Part shown: piece after piece, positions 24,118 to 44,073 of the stretch
Numbering within the stretch: position 1 is the stretch's first letter
Layout: each line of letters opens with the position of its first letter
Assembly: GCA_025642075.2 (NCBI GenBank)
Contig: JAODUO010000481.1
Span: 203,501 to 267,500 of the forward strand
Source of the DNA: Ridgeia piscesae
Lineage: Eukaryota; Annelida; Polychaeta; Sabellida; Siboglinidae
DNA: 64,000 bases
Direction: 5' to 3'
Program-made: the position numbers and the translations under genes
The notes under the pieces: generated by a model
Database searches by the model: none
What the model saw: the letters and a program-made list of their open reading frames with translations, nothing else
What the model was told of the DNA's origin: nothing

Positions 24118-24880
24118 TTACAAGATCTGACAATTTAAGAATATATGTACATTGTGAAAGAGTAAATTTGTGTGATCAAGTCTTTTGGCACCACAAATTA
24201 ATCTTATAACCCTTTTCTGTAATAAAACTAAACAATGAATATTTGTAGCATATGTGTTACCCCATACTTCAGCACAATACATAATATAAGGCATGAAAAC
24301 AGAATAGTACAAAATATGCATACCATGTTTGTTAATCAAGGAACTGGCTCTATACATAATAGCACAACATTTTGACAGTTTAGATCTTACTGATATCACA
24401 ACATAATAGATTTGTATCATCAGCAAATAAAATATATTTGAACACTTGTGAGACTATACAGATGTCATTAATATACGTGATAAATAATTTTGGTTCCAAA
24501 ATGGAACCCGGAGTGACACCACGCGACACATTTAGTATTTCTGAATGACAGTTATTAACAAACTGCTTTCTGTTTTCTAAATAACTCTGAATCCATTTCT
24601 GTGCGACACCACGCAAACCATAAATGCAGTTTGTTTTTCAACAGTATCAAAGGCCTTCTTTAGGTCAATAAATACTCTAATAGTATACTTATTATTATCT
24701 AATGAAGTTGATACCAAATCTAAAAGAGCCTCAGTTGTTTACATGCTAGATCTAAACACATACTGACTTGGAGACTGAATATGTTACATTTATTAAGGAA
24801 CGACTGTGCCTCTGGTAGCTCTGATGACGCGATTCTGACTCTCTTGAATAGAGAACCTCGCTCCATGTGGAAGATCGGGC
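24118..24880 (-). pseudogene. LINE reverse-transcriptase relic
   Basis: Minus-strand frames show KWIQSYLENRKQFV, RGVTPGSIL...FITYINDI, FADDTNLL, then in another frame RLICGAK: the thumb/palm order of a jockey/CR1-type LINE reverse transcriptase. The catalytic FADD is preserved but the frame is broken between 24420 and 24380. The CAACAACAAC run near 22950 could be its 3' end, which would extend the relic to ~22.95 kb; that is inference. Confidence 0.65.
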
Positions 24881-24937
24881 GGTTTAGGCGTTCATGATAA
24901 GGGTCTTTCCAGCGATAAACAACCGGTTCGTTGTCGC

Positions 24938-25483
24938 CAGGGTTGGGTCCAAATACAGATACAACTCAACCAAATCAAATACAAGTACGTTGCTTTTACA
25001 GATTTCATATACAAATACTTTACTCAAATGCATTGCCATGTTGTATTCAAATTTGATTTTTAATTTTATTTTTTTCTACATATTTAGGAAACCTGGCTTC
25101 TTTTGTGCTAGCCCAGGATGTTTGCACAGCAGGATTCTCCGAAGCACATTCCCAGTCAAATACTGCTTTTATTGGCTATGGATGGTAATACTCTTCACTG
25201 GCTTCCCATTCACTCATTGAAGCTAATGTTTCACCAGCAGCTTCACTGTAGGCCAAATTTCTCAGTGCTGTCTGACCATCCTACAACATGTGTGAACAAT
25301 ATTCTATCTTAACTCTTGAGCCAGCCAGACTGTGTGAGGCAATGCTTTGCCTTCTGTTGGTAAAAAAAAAGTATGTGTTTGTATTTGCAAATACAGGCCA
25401 AATACAATCACTTTTGTGATTTTCTAATCAAATAAAAATAAATTCTCTATTCAAATACAAATGTGCATTTGGACCCAACCCTG
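24938..25483. mobile_element. hAT-type MITE with 8-bp target site duplication
   Basis: Terminal inverted repeats begin CAGGGTTGGGTCCAAAT and are mirrored at the right end. Flanks are GTTGTCGC (24930-24937) and GTTGTCGT (25484-25491), an 8-bp duplication with one mismatch. Both the CAGGG terminus and the 8-bp duplication are hAT hallmarks. The interior (546 bp total) has CAAATAC-rich subterminal repeats and no transposase. Confidence 0.85.
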
Positions 25484-25491
25484 GTTGTCGT

Positions 25492-25847
25492 ATGTCGCTC
25501 GATGATTGTCCCTTCTCTTGTACAGATGTACAATAGAAGAGTCATTCAGCTCCGTGGATCACTCTGGTGGATTACCTCTACAAATCACGTGGCATGGAAA
25601 CATGCTGTGAACTGTTTGAACAAACCATGGGTTTATAAATCTGTGATATTGCAGCATATGTTCCGGGGAATCTTCCTGTGGAGAACAGACTGGTTGCTTT
25701 CTGTGATGGGTTCTGCCGACGACGTGTTTATGTCCAAGTGTGGCATAGCTGTATTTTTGATTTCAAAGAGAGGACTGAGGACATTGTACATTATAAAATG
25801 TAAAACGTACAATATATAAAATGTAAATTAGAATATAATTATGTATA

Positions 25848-25878
<31 letters not shown>

Positions 25879-26558
25879 GTAGTAGTATTATTTTATATAT
25901 ATATATTTTTATTTTATATATGTAATGTAGTAGTATGTATGTATGTATATAGATAGTTTAACTAACGAAATATCTATAAAATAAAAAACAGGTCCGGCTG
26001 CATGCGACGATGCACACACAATCACCATCGTCTTGTGGACACCCATGCGACAACAGGTGTATATTAAATACTCAACATACAGCAGTTGCTGTGTCGCAAT
26101 CGTGTGTGCGTGTGCGTTTGCGTGTCCGTATGCTGTTTTAAAGTTTTGACTATATCAACAATGCGCAGTTCTGACTTCCTCTGATTAAGAGTTAAACAGT
26201 ACGTCGGTGAGAATGAATAGCAACTGTGTCGACTAGATACCTATAATGTCTTATTTAACACACATTATTCCGATCATTTATTGTCCGCGGAAAACAATGG
26301 CCTACAATTGTTGCATATCTTTTCTAAAGGCATATCGCAAACGCTGATGTTTCTCCAGGTTTAACGTCTATAATTCAAATGTGCTTTTATCAGAACCCTC
26401 TCGCGAAGACAGATCTGTGGCATAAAGCGACTGAGTGATCTAGTCAATCTCGCGGACGTTAGTGCCATCGGCCTCGCTCTCATATGCAGTCGACGGTGGC
26501 GCCCCGTAATTGTGGGACAGATGAATATAGAGCAACTTCAAGAAAACCGTTTATCAAG
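25492..26558. other. Intergenic stretch with AT/GTAT microsatellites
   Basis: Holds an AT run near 25838-25922 and a short GTAT run near 25930. No gene or element recognised between the MITE and the LTR element. Confidence 0.5.
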
Positions 26559-26740
26559 TGTTAGGTACCGTGCGGCACTTGCCGGTATTTTAAAATTAAT
26601 GGACTTCATGGGACTTGACCAATCACAGCGGCTGTATTATACGGCACAGTTACGAAAGTCGGTTGTCGAGTGATTAAACTGGTTTTGGCACAATGTGAGT
26701 TATCTCTGTATTATATTAGTTTTTGTTATAAGACATAACA
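26559..26740 (+). repeat. 5' LTR of the Ty3/gypsy element
   Basis: 182 bp, TGTTAGG...ATAACA. Starts after TCAAG. A putative primer-binding site TGGCGACGAGGATGGG follows at 26744. Confidence 0.93.
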
Positions 26741-26875
26741 AATTGGCGACGAGGATGGGATCCTGGTTGGTCACGGATCATGCAAGACTACTGTGAGTGC
26801 GGCTAGACAACGAATGTTGGAAAACAAAGTGACTTTGATGCGGCGTGGTTTTCTGCTTCGAAAGATAAGTTGAAA

Positions 26876-27361
26876 ATGGGCGAAGAGAGCAGAACGTCGT
26901 ACAGCTTCGGCAAAGTAATGAAGTATAACCAAGGTGCCGACTGGGAAACTTATACGGAACAGTTGGACTTTTACTTCCTTGCGAACGGAGTAACTGACGA
27001 TCAAACCAAAAAGGCAATTTTATTGTCGAATGTGTCCACGGAGACATATCAGCTGCTCAAAGACTTGTTGGTACCAGCCACACCGAAAGACGCTGAGGTA
27101 ACGTATTCAGTGATAGTGGACCGGTTGCAAAAACACACAAAGCCAGAGAAATCAGCATTGGTTGCTCGATACGAGTTTGACAATCGATCGAGACAGGTTG
27201 GTGAATCTGTCTGCGATTACGTCGCAACGCTGAAGCATTTGGCAAGTGAATGCAAATTCAGTGACGTAACGCGAGCCGAACGTTTGCGAGACCGTTTGGT
27301 ATCTGGCATACGAGATGACAAGATGCTCAGATATTCGAAAGGCATGCCGACAGAAGGCTAA
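26876..27361 (+). pseudogene. Truncated gag of the Ty3/gypsy element
   Basis: The reading frame gives a capsid-like N-terminal half (MKYNQGADWETYTEQLDFYF, then LKHLASECKF and RLRDRLVSGI), the usual start of gypsy Gag. It ends shortly after RDDKML in an out-of-frame tail. The CCHC zinc knuckles that should follow are absent; the next sequence is the tail of a knuckle (IRKACRQK) in a different frame, so a deletion has fused capsid to the end of the nucleocapsid region. Confidence 0.8.
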
Positions 27362-30308
27362 CAAACAGCCACCGGTAATGTCATTGCACGTCATGCAAGG
27401 CAACGAAGACGCCGAGCGACATGACTGGACAGGACTGTACCGAGTGTCCAAAGGAAATGACCGGAAGCCAATTTCCGTGACGATGGAAGTTGAAAACAGA
27501 GAACTTGTGATGGAGTTAGATAGGGGCTCAGCTGTCTCTGTCATCGGGGAGGAGAAATATCATGAACAGCTGCGGCATGTACCGTTACAAAGCACCGCTC
27601 TACAGCTACACACATATACGGGAGAAACTGTGAAACCGTTGGGCGTGTTGTCAGTTAAAGTTCGTTATGGAGAACAAAGCAAGTATCTTCAGTTGTATGT
27701 GATGAAAGGAATTGGACCTACACTGCTTGGTCGGGAGTGGTTGCACTCCATCCGTTTGAACTGGCCTCTAGAGACGCAGTCTGGTTTCCGAGATGTGCTC
27801 GACAGACATGCAGCGGTGTTCTCTGACGAACTCGGACGGTTATTGAACATCAAAGCACGGATCCAACTGAAAGAACAGCCGAAACCACGATTCTGGAAAG
27901 CCAGACCTGTCGCATTTGCACGAAAGCCAGCTGTTGAGCGAGGGTTGCACCAATTGGAAGCAGAAGGGATCGTGAAGCGTGTGACTCACAGCGAGTGGGC
28001 AGCACCGATAGTCACACAAATCAAGAAGGACGGTGAAGTTCGAATTTGCGGTGATTTCAAAGTGACAATAAATCCACAGCTCGACGTGGATGAGTACCCC
28101 CTGCCACGAATTGAAGAGATCTACGCAAATCTGAGTGGTGGTCAACAGTTCAACGTAATTGATCTACGACAGGCGTACCTTCAGATGGAGGTTGAGGAAG
28201 AATCGAAGACTTACCTGACTGTTAACACACATCGCGGACTGTACCAGAATCAACGATTACCGTATGGAGTAGCATCAGCACCAGCGGTATGGCAAAGAGC
28301 AATAGACCAAGTCCTACAAGGTATTCCGGGTGTCCAGTGCTATCTTGACGACATCATTGTCACAGGCAGAACTCGAGAAGAACATCTGAAAGCCCTTGAC
28401 AAGGTACTGGGACGACTAGAGGAACTTGGACTAAAGGCCAACAGAGAGAAATGCAAATTTCTGCAGAACTCAGTTGAGTACTTGGGACATGTCATCACTG
28501 CCGAGGGACTACACCAGTCACCAAATAAAGTGCAAGCTATGGCAGGCTTGCCTAGTCCTCAGAACGTTGGACAGTTGAGATCGTTCTTGGGAATGGTGCA
28601 GTACTATGCACGTTTCTTACCAGACCTGGCTACACATCTTGCACCGCTGCATAGACGTTTGCAGAAAGACGAACACTGGATCTGGAGCAAAGAGCAGGAG
28701 TGTGCGTTCAGAACCGTGAGAGAAATGCTGTTTCAGGATCGAGTCCTTACTCACTTCAACCCGGACTTGCCCGTGGTTGTGGCATGCGACAGTTCGTATG
28801 GCCTGGGCGCCGTCTTATCACATCGGATGCCGGACGGAAGTGAACGACCGGTAGCGTATGCATCGCGCTCACTAACACAAACGGAAAAGAAGTTTGCTCA
28901 AATCGAGAAGGAAGCTCTCGGACTCTACTGGGGTGTCAGAAAGTTTCAGCCGTACTTGGAGGGTCGTCGGTTCATATTGATCACAGATCACAAACCCCTG
29001 AAGTATATCATGGACCCTGGAAAGACAGTACCAGTCACAACAGCAGCACGATTGCAACGCTGGTGTCTCTTCCTTGGTGCCTTTGCGTATCAAATTGAGT
29101 ATCAAGGTTCCAAACAGCATGCAAACTGTGATGGATTGTCTCGTCTACCGCTTCGTCAGGTGCCAGAAGACAAGCCTGATGAGGTCGAAATGTTTCACAT
29201 GACCGTTGTTGAGACGTTACCTGTCACGGAAAGAGAGCTCAGAAGAGAAACACACAGAGACGCACTGCTTTCTCGTGTGGTACGACTGGTGGAGTCAGGT
29301 TGGGAAGGTGTCGTATCGCAACCGAACTTCGCACCTGACCTCAATCGCAAGGACGAACTGACAATGCATCATGGTATTCTGATGTGGGGTAACAGAGTGA
29401 TTGTTCCCACAAAACTGCGAGGCAGAGTGATGGAGACATTGCATGAGGGACACATGGGGACTGTAAAAATGAAGGGACTTGCAAGAGGGTATGTCTGGTG
29501 GCCCCGAATGGATGAAGACATCGAAGACGTGACAAAGAGATGTGAAGGATGTCAAGGTGTCGCAAACAACCCGAAACAAGCTCCGCTGCACAGATGGGAA
29601 TACCCAGCGTACCCATGGCAACGACTGCATATCGATTTTGCAGGGCCATTTCAAGGAATAAATGTCTTGGTCATAGTGGACGCACACACCAAATGGCCTG
29701 ACATTTTTGAGATGCGGAACACAACTGCAGCAGAAACTGTAGCTACTCTGCGATCCTTATTTGCAAGAATGGGTCTGCCAGAGCAAGTTGTGTCAGACAA
29801 TGGACCTCAGTTCGTGTCTGGAGAATTCAAACATTTCACAGAAATGAATGGTATCCGACACGTGACTGGCGCTCCGTATCATCCATCCACCAACGGCTTA
29901 GCGGAACGCATGGTTCAAAGTTTCAAGAACGCTGTCAAAGCTGACAGATCGGATCGATCTATCCAACACAAACTCGACAGATTTCTGTTTGCGTATCGCA
30001 CAGCACCACATGCTACAACAGGACACAGTCCAGCTCAACTGTTGTTTGGTAGAAATCTGAAGTCGAGGTTGGATCTTCTGAAGCCGAACATCAAACGAGT
30101 AGTTGATGGGAGACTTCTGAAAATTGAGAAAGGAACTCTGGTTTCTTTTCAGAATGGAGAGAAGGTCATGGTTCGACACTATCACAGAGGACCGAAATGG
30201 CTAAAAGGCGAAGTGTTGGAGCGAATTGGTCCAGTATTGTACAAGGTTCTCGTAGACGGGCTACGTGGAGACGCCACGTGGATCAGATGCGACGATCCGA
30301 TGGTGTAG
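27315..30308 (+). CDS. Pol polyprotein of the Ty3/gypsy element (defective)
   Basis: A 997-residue open frame. Retropepsin region: MELDRGSAVSVI, where the catalytic D-T/S-G triad reads D-R-G, which should abolish activity. RT: LPYGVASAPAVWQ and the YLDD catalytic box. RNase H: ACDSSYGLGAVL...EKEAL and TDHKPL. Integrase: H-x2-H...C-x2-C zinc region, then DFAGP, SDNGPQF and GLAERM carrying the D,D,E residues. Near 30260-30275 the frame shifts: the expected tail (WRRHVDQMRR through a basic GRVSRVPVTLKDYV end) continues in the frame that runs to 30547. RT, RNase H and integrase cores look intact. Confidence 0.9.
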   Translation: MTRCSDIRKACRQKANKQPPVMSLHVMQGNEDAERHDWTGLYRVSKGNDRKPISVTMEVENRELVMELDRGSAVSVIGEEKYHEQLRHVPLQSTALQLHTYTGETVKPLGVLSVKVRYGEQSKYLQLYVMKGIGPTLLGREWLHSIRLNWPLETQSGFRDVLDRHAAVFSDELGRLLNIKARIQLKEQPKPRFWKARPVAFARKPAVERGLHQLEAEGIVKRVTHSEWAAPIVTQIKKDGEVRICGDFKVTINPQLDVDEYPLPRIEEIYANLSGGQQFNVIDLRQAYLQMEVEEESKTYLTVNTHRGLYQNQRLPYGVASAPAVWQRAIDQVLQGIPGVQCYLDDIIVTGRTREEHLKALDKVLGRLEELGLKANREKCKFLQNSVEYLGHVITAEGLHQSPNKVQAMAGLPSPQNVGQLRSFLGMVQYYARFLPDLATHLAPLHRRLQKDEHWIWSKEQECAFRTVREMLFQDRVLTHFNPDLPVVVACDSSYGLGAVLSHRMPDGSERPVAYASRSLTQTEKKFAQIEKEALGLYWGVRKFQPYLEGRRFILITDHKPLKYIMDPGKTVPVTTAARLQRWCLFLGAFAYQIEYQGSKQHANCDGLSRLPLRQVPEDKPDEVEMFHMTVVETLPVTERELRRETHRDALLSRVVRLVESGWEGVVSQPNFAPDLNRKDELTMHHGILMWGNRVIVPTKLRGRVMETLHEGHMGTVKMKGLARGYVWWPRMDEDIEDVTKRCEGCQGVANNPKQAPLHRWEYPAYPWQRLHIDFAGPFQGINVLVIVDAHTKWPDIFEMRNTTAAETVATLRSLFARMGLPEQVVSDNGPQFVSGEFKHFTEMNGIRHVTGAPYHPSTNGLAERMVQSFKNAVKADRSDRSIQHKLDRFLFAYRTAPHATTGHSPAQLLFGRNLKSRLDLLKPNIKRVVDGRLLKIEKGTLVSFQNGEKVMVRHYHRGPKWLKGEVLERIGPVLYKVLVDGLRGDATWIRCDDPMV

Positions 30309-30559
30309 AGTACAGGAACTATGACTACTCGTCAACGCAAGCACCGAGCGAAACGGCAGGGCCGTCGTCCGAGCCGAGCGAGGCCGCGGTTCCACCCGTG
30401 ACAAGTGAACCAGCGGAACTGACGGAAGAGCACGGGCGAGACGTGTCACCAGTAGCGGATGATCGTGTTGTAACTTCCGGCGTAAAGACAACTCGTTCGG
30501 GCCGGGTGTCCCGAGTTCCCGTTACGCTAAAGGACTATGTGTACTAGAGACACTCGGAC

Positions 30560-30576
30560 AAAAAAAAGGGGGGAAG
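30560..30576 (+). other. Polypurine tract
   Basis: A8G6AAG-type purine run directly abutting the 3' LTR; the usual plus-strand primer site. Confidence 0.85.
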
Positions 30577-30754
30577 TGTTAGGTACCGTGCGGCACTTGC
30601 CGGTATTTTAAATGGACTTCATGGGACTTGACCAATCACAGCGGCTGTATTATACGGCACAGTAACGAAAGTCGGTTGTCGAGTAATTAAACTGGTTTTG
30701 GCACAATGTGAGTTATCTCTGTATTATATTAGTTTTTGTTATAAAGACATAACA
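30577..30754 (+). repeat. 3' LTR of the Ty3/gypsy element
   Basis: 178 bp, near-identical to the 5' LTR: a 5-bp gap after TATTTTAAA, T-to-A in CAGT(T/A)ACG, G-to-A in GAGT(G/A)ATT, and one added A before GACATAACA. Confidence 0.93.
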
Positions 30755-30860
30755 TCAACCGCATCTACCCAACGACTCCAGCTCTTTAGTTGCCGCATCA
30801 CAGTAACATGTATACAGTTTATCCTCTATATTTTCTGATTGTTGCATAATTTATATATAT

Positions 30861-30861
30861 G

Positions 30862-30927
<66 letters not shown>
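30861..30927. repeat. (TA)n microsatellite
   Basis: About 33 dinucleotide units directly downstream of the LTR element. Confidence 0.95.
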
Positions 30928-30929
<2 letters not shown>

Positions 30930-32568
30930 CATATGTATAGGTTTTCATTATGTCACGACCCTTGGCTACGGGGTGACCGCGAAGTGTGACAGCCTAAAAT
31001 CGTCATCAATATATCGACAATGGCAGAGGCCTCGCGACCACTAGGCTGACAACCCGCCTTTTGTGTAGCGCTGTTCTAGAATCTACCTTCGAAATCTTCG
31101 AATGCTACCACGTGACAGTTGCCGAATGTTGCAGTCACACTGGTGGATATCTTGAAAGTTCCTTAGAGGCTTGAGATCAAAGATAAATGATCCTAATTAA
31201 TATCTTAATAATAGCATAGTTTCTATTGCGCCTATATCCTTATCAAATATGTACAACATAATTCACAATCAACGTACACAGAAACATGCCACCATTGTCA
31301 GCATTACAATGTGCCTTACCATGGTGAATGTTGGTGAATTTCGATTAAGCATTATTTTTATCTATGATGTTTATGATGTCACAATGTCAATGTGCATGAG
31401 GTCCCGCTTGACGTGATGATTCGACGACGTCACAGTTCTTTTCATGACGTCACCACGTCGACGGACTCGACGCATGTAGACGAAGTCGTCACTATGTTTT
31501 CGTGGTATAGCAAATATGGAGAATATGTTGGCATATTTTCATGCACATATTAATATATATAAAGACATGTGATATTTATGTTACATTGCATAGAAACCTT
31601 TTTAATGTGAATACGAGAAATATATCACCAATTTATACAGTCGTTTGCATTTATAACAATCATATTTATCACATTTCGTAGCCAGTGACTCTGGTGTTGG
31701 AGAACGTCTGTGGTGTGTCCGCAGTGTCACACTTCCGTATTACTTTCAGCTGCTGTCACAACTGTTCCTGCCATTTGTACTAGTCACAACTGTTCCTGCC
31801 ATTTGTACTAGTCACAACTCTTCCTGCCACTTGTATTACTAACGAGTTGATTGGTTTCATCTTCTTTCCTGATTTAGGTGATGCTATTGGACCTGTCCTA
31901 GCTGCACTGAAATTGTCGAGACTGCCTTAATTTCGAAAGCGTATAGTTGTTGTCCTGGAATCTAGATATTAGTGTGTATCACCGCAATCCACAATTAATG
32001 GTGTAATTCTTACGGCAGAATGTGATGCACAGCGGCTCGACAAACTTGGTGCTGATCGAGTGATATACGCTTACGGAAGGTTCTTGATTACGAGTGACAC
32101 ACGCTTAGCAGCATTCATAAGAAAGACAAGTATTCTTTCTGTACAGTTTTAATGTGTGGTGTAATGTGTAAACCAGGATCTTCTAGACAACACAGACACG
32201 TCGAGACTGCTGATCCATACAGATTGGCAACACCGGAGCAAGGATCACTTGTGGGAGAACCTGCTCCGTTAGAGTACTAGCTATACCTTCCGACTTCTCC
32301 ATACTGTTTGTTTCCAGTTCAATGTGAAGACCAATTTAAACTTGCAATGGATAGACTCTAATGTTTGAATTGATCTGACTGTCACTAAAGTCAGGGTCGT
32401 TCGTCTTCAAGTGGTTTCCCTGTGTGTATCCCTGCAACCAGCATGCACCTGACTGTACGACTTGTGTACACGTTGGCAGAAGACTATCTCACTGCGCCCG
32501 GGTTTCAGGCGAGAACCACTGTGCATCGATTAGGGCGTCATATGTCAAGTTCAACTCGAGTGATTGTG

Positions 32569-32653
<85 letters not shown>

Positions 32654-33468
32654 TATCATCGCCGAGATCTAATCCCCATTCAGTAAGAAGTTCACGGCAG
32701 TATCTGATCTGCTGGAAATAGAAGTGTAGGTCTGGCGATAATATTCTGATGAAGTTGAATGAGACCCATCGTAATAATTATGATATACTTACTTCAGTCA
32801 TTGTCAGAAACCTCCGTTGTACGTTTTGTAGGTTTCTACGAAATAAAACCTCATAATATAAAAAGTGGGAACTAATTAAGCAGATCAGTTATTATTTTCA
32901 AATTGTTTACGTATTGCAGTAATCTTGACTTTGAATACGCTTACGGACAATGAAGTGGGGAAACGAAAAACACACTCGTGCCGCGTACTGTGGATGTGTG
33001 GCCCATGTGCCGACATGCAGCGTTGTCTTTTACCGACGCTGCCTAGACACCGGGGGCCAGTTGCATGTAGCCTACTTAGCGGCTACGACCGTATACTTAG
33101 TGCTGAGGTTACCATAGACAATGTTGTATTTCATGTCCCCTACTTAGACTACGCAATAGATGCTATGCACTACTTAGCCTACGTCACCTACCCCCATTGC
33201 GTAAATCCACTAAGTACTTATTGGACACTTTCAAACTGGCGGCATTTCGACCTGTACATCGACTGAATAACGAAGCAAGAACAGGATTACACCGGGAGCG
33301 AGTGTTCAGGGACAGGTCACACCCCTTTGAAATTTACGACGACTTTTTCACGTTCTCCATAGAGAAGGGGTAAACATGTACAGTTCCCTTGACAAGGGTA
33401 CCATTTCGAGGAACTCTCCCTAGATCAAAACTAGGTATTCATAAGAGCTTACAAAGTTAGGTGCAAAG

Positions 33469-33529
<61 letters not shown>

Positions 33530-33936
33530 ATTAATATACACACCTATATTCTACAGATGTGTTTATATGAATTAAATACTGACTGAAAAAGATCCTCAAT
33601 AAAGGGTATGCTTTTTATATTGGACGCCCTTATCAAGGATAGGTGTATGTGACTTTCGGCTGCAAACCAGGGAAGTAGGCCTACCTCCCTGGGAGACTCT
33701 ATGATGTCCAGGACTCAATATGTGTAATTATGTTTGGGTAATTTTCGTTTCTTTTTCTGTTATTGATATTTCAAAATCGAGAACGTTTAACCCTAGAGCA
33801 ACTCTGCCTGCTACACGTTGACATTGTGTTGCACCCTGCACGTGCACGTGCGACACATGTATAGACGCACTGAAACAATGTAAAGCAATTCCCAAACGCT
33901 TTAGCGCACGTGTCTGCCCTTTCCCCAAGTGTTCTG

Positions 33937-34009
<73 letters not shown>

Positions 34010-34809
34010 TATTATATTTATAATCAATTACATCTTCAATGTTTATGTGAACCTATCTCAATAATCACAATCTAGTTATTTAAATGTCACCACGAGAACG
34101 GGTACATGTATCTTAAACAAACTACATGTCCCGAGTGTCACAAACCACCTGTATTCCATCAATTAGATATGTTGATTAACTCTCTTTCTGTATAGCGCTG
34201 CTTACAAATACAGTCTCAAGCCATATGATATGGGTTACTCCCGTTTATCGGTGAGAGAAATCGACTTGACAACATGGTCGCACCGCAGTTGCCCTGAACA
34301 GGTGTCAGAGACGTACAAGAGAAGAGAGCGATGGAGAGAGTGGGGCTTCAGATCAATGTGCGAGATGAACGATGTGATTGTGACACGCGCGTCTACTTGC
34401 GTTCTCTATCGATGTTGACAGTGCTAGCATGTCGGCGATGAGGCAGGACAGACACGGACGACGATCCAGAGGCGCACGCACAGGTGAGACGCGACCGGTA
34501 TTTCATAGAACACTGTTGTGTAAGGTAGCAATGGAGGAATATATAGACAGTCACGCATTCATACATGCACGCAGGTAGTATGTACGCGCGCGCACGCACG
34601 CACGCACACTCGAACTACGTTTCAATATGCAAATTGACAGTTATCTTTACCAGTACACACCTATTTTCGTGCCGATAGCAGTTTGTTCAACGTCAGACGT
34701 TTGCAAACCGACACAACGAACAATACGACAATTGACCATGGAGCTACTGTTTGTTATCACGACGCTGTCCTTCTTGTTCACACTGAGTCAGTCACGTAGC
34801 GAATAACGT
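30928..34809. other. Intergenic stretch with (AT)n tracts and CRE-like motifs
   Basis: No gene recognised. Contains (AT)n runs at about 32572-32656, 33473-33525 and 33938-34003, a 28-bp triplication (31756-31838), and two GACGTCAC motifs near 31434 and 31449, one a full TGACGTCA. Confidence 0.6.
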
Positions 34810-35400
34810 CTCGCTTCGCAGAGGCCGATCAGCTCTTCGGACTTGAAACAAGTTTGAAGAAGACTGAGTTCTCCATCAAGAAGAGTACCACCCACTAAGC
34901 ATCTCCATCGAACAGATGTAAGCAGTCCACGAGTTCAGCTACTTGAGATGCGTGATCACATCCGATGCCAAAATAGTCAAAGAAGTGGATAACAGACTGG
35001 CCAAGACAAACAGCGCCTTCGTAGCTTCGCTAGACTTTACAAATGTATCTGGAATAACAAAAATCTCAAGAATGACACGAAGATCAGCGTCTATAAAGCT
35101 ATTGTCGCCACCTGCACCTCATCGAGCTTTACCATCAGCGCTGAAGTCCTCGAAATGTCAAACGTTACCAGCATCGAGGCCTTGCTCTTCAAATACAGCT
35201 GCGCTGAGCAAGCACATCTTAAAGGTGGGGGACAGTTGCCTGCCAGAGATCGTGCTGTACGGAGAACTGTCCACTGGCCACCGTGAGAGGTGAAAACTAA
35301 AGAAGGGGTAAACAGACTTGTTGAACAAGTGCCTCACCACTTGCTGCAATGGACACCGCCAATGCACGCAGCCGACCCCGTGACCTGGCGACGCACTGTC
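34810..35400 (+). pseudogene. RTE-type LINE reverse-transcriptase relic (family B)
   Basis: Shifting plus-strand frames read the C-terminal half of a LINE RT: LKKTE, HEFSYL, RCVITSDAKIVKEVDNRLAK, then GELSTGHRER. This order is typical of RTE/BovB-like proteins in invertebrates. Repeated frameshifts, no full domain, and distinct from family A at 0.7, 19.5 and 61.6 kb. Confidence 0.7.
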
Positions 35401-35469
35401 CATCAGGCCACCTCCTTCGACTTCTTTCGATAACACTGTTAAACCATTCGGTTGGAATTTAAGGGTATA

Positions 35470-35680
35470 ATCGATATGCCTTATTGGCCCTAAAACTAAG
35501 CTAAACATATGAAAACGTGGTTCCTCTGTAGCTGCGCCAATAATCTGGAATCAACTCCGTATTACAATGTCTTGCCTGTGCCCGTTTATGACTTCGCCAA
35601 ATGATTTTGTTTGTTGAGCCTGTGAGCTTGTATTTTCAAGGATATAGGCGCTATAGAAGTGTTGTAATTACTAGTTGTAT
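35470..35680 (+). mobile_element. LINE 3'-end fragment (L2/CR1-like)
   Basis: Ends in GAGCTTGTATTTTCAAGGAT and GGCGCTATAGAAGTGTTGTA, the style of L2/CR1 3' tails. A similar but more decayed piece (GAGCTTGGTTTCTAAGG, GGCGCAGTAGAAGT) is at 13160-13195 in ZSWIM-like intron 14. Confidence 0.4.
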
Positions 35681-36594
<914 letters not shown>

Positions 36595-36770
36595 TAACAC
36601 AGAGTGGACATACACTTGTGCCTGTAATTTGTATAGATTACATCTACGCCAGCAATTCGTAGTTTAATTTCACGACAAAGTATCTATGCGCCCCTTCTTC
36701 TATAAATGTTGTTCAAATATCAAAACTTTGCTCCGACACTGAACATAATGACTGGTGTCTCCTGTTTCAG

Positions 36771-44073
<7,303 letters not shown>

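Larger units (their letters stand above)
26559..30754 (+). mobile_element. Ty3/gypsy LTR retrotransposon, internally deleted
   Basis: Complete outline: 5' LTR, primer-binding site, gag fragment, pol, polypurine tract, 3' LTR. Flanks TCAAG and TCAAC fit a 5-bp target duplication with one mismatch. Order protease, RT, RNase H, integrase is that of Ty3/gypsy; sequence style is that of K02A2.6-like pol proteins common in invertebrates. LTRs differ by only two substitutions and two small indels, so the insertion is recent, yet the gag zinc knuckles are deleted, the protease active site is altered and the pol 3' end is frameshifted. It cannot be autonomous. Confidence 0.95.

Noticed and set aside
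32925..33266. 113-codon frame in intergenic DNA
   Set aside because: No recognisable motif, no splice context, no codon bias.
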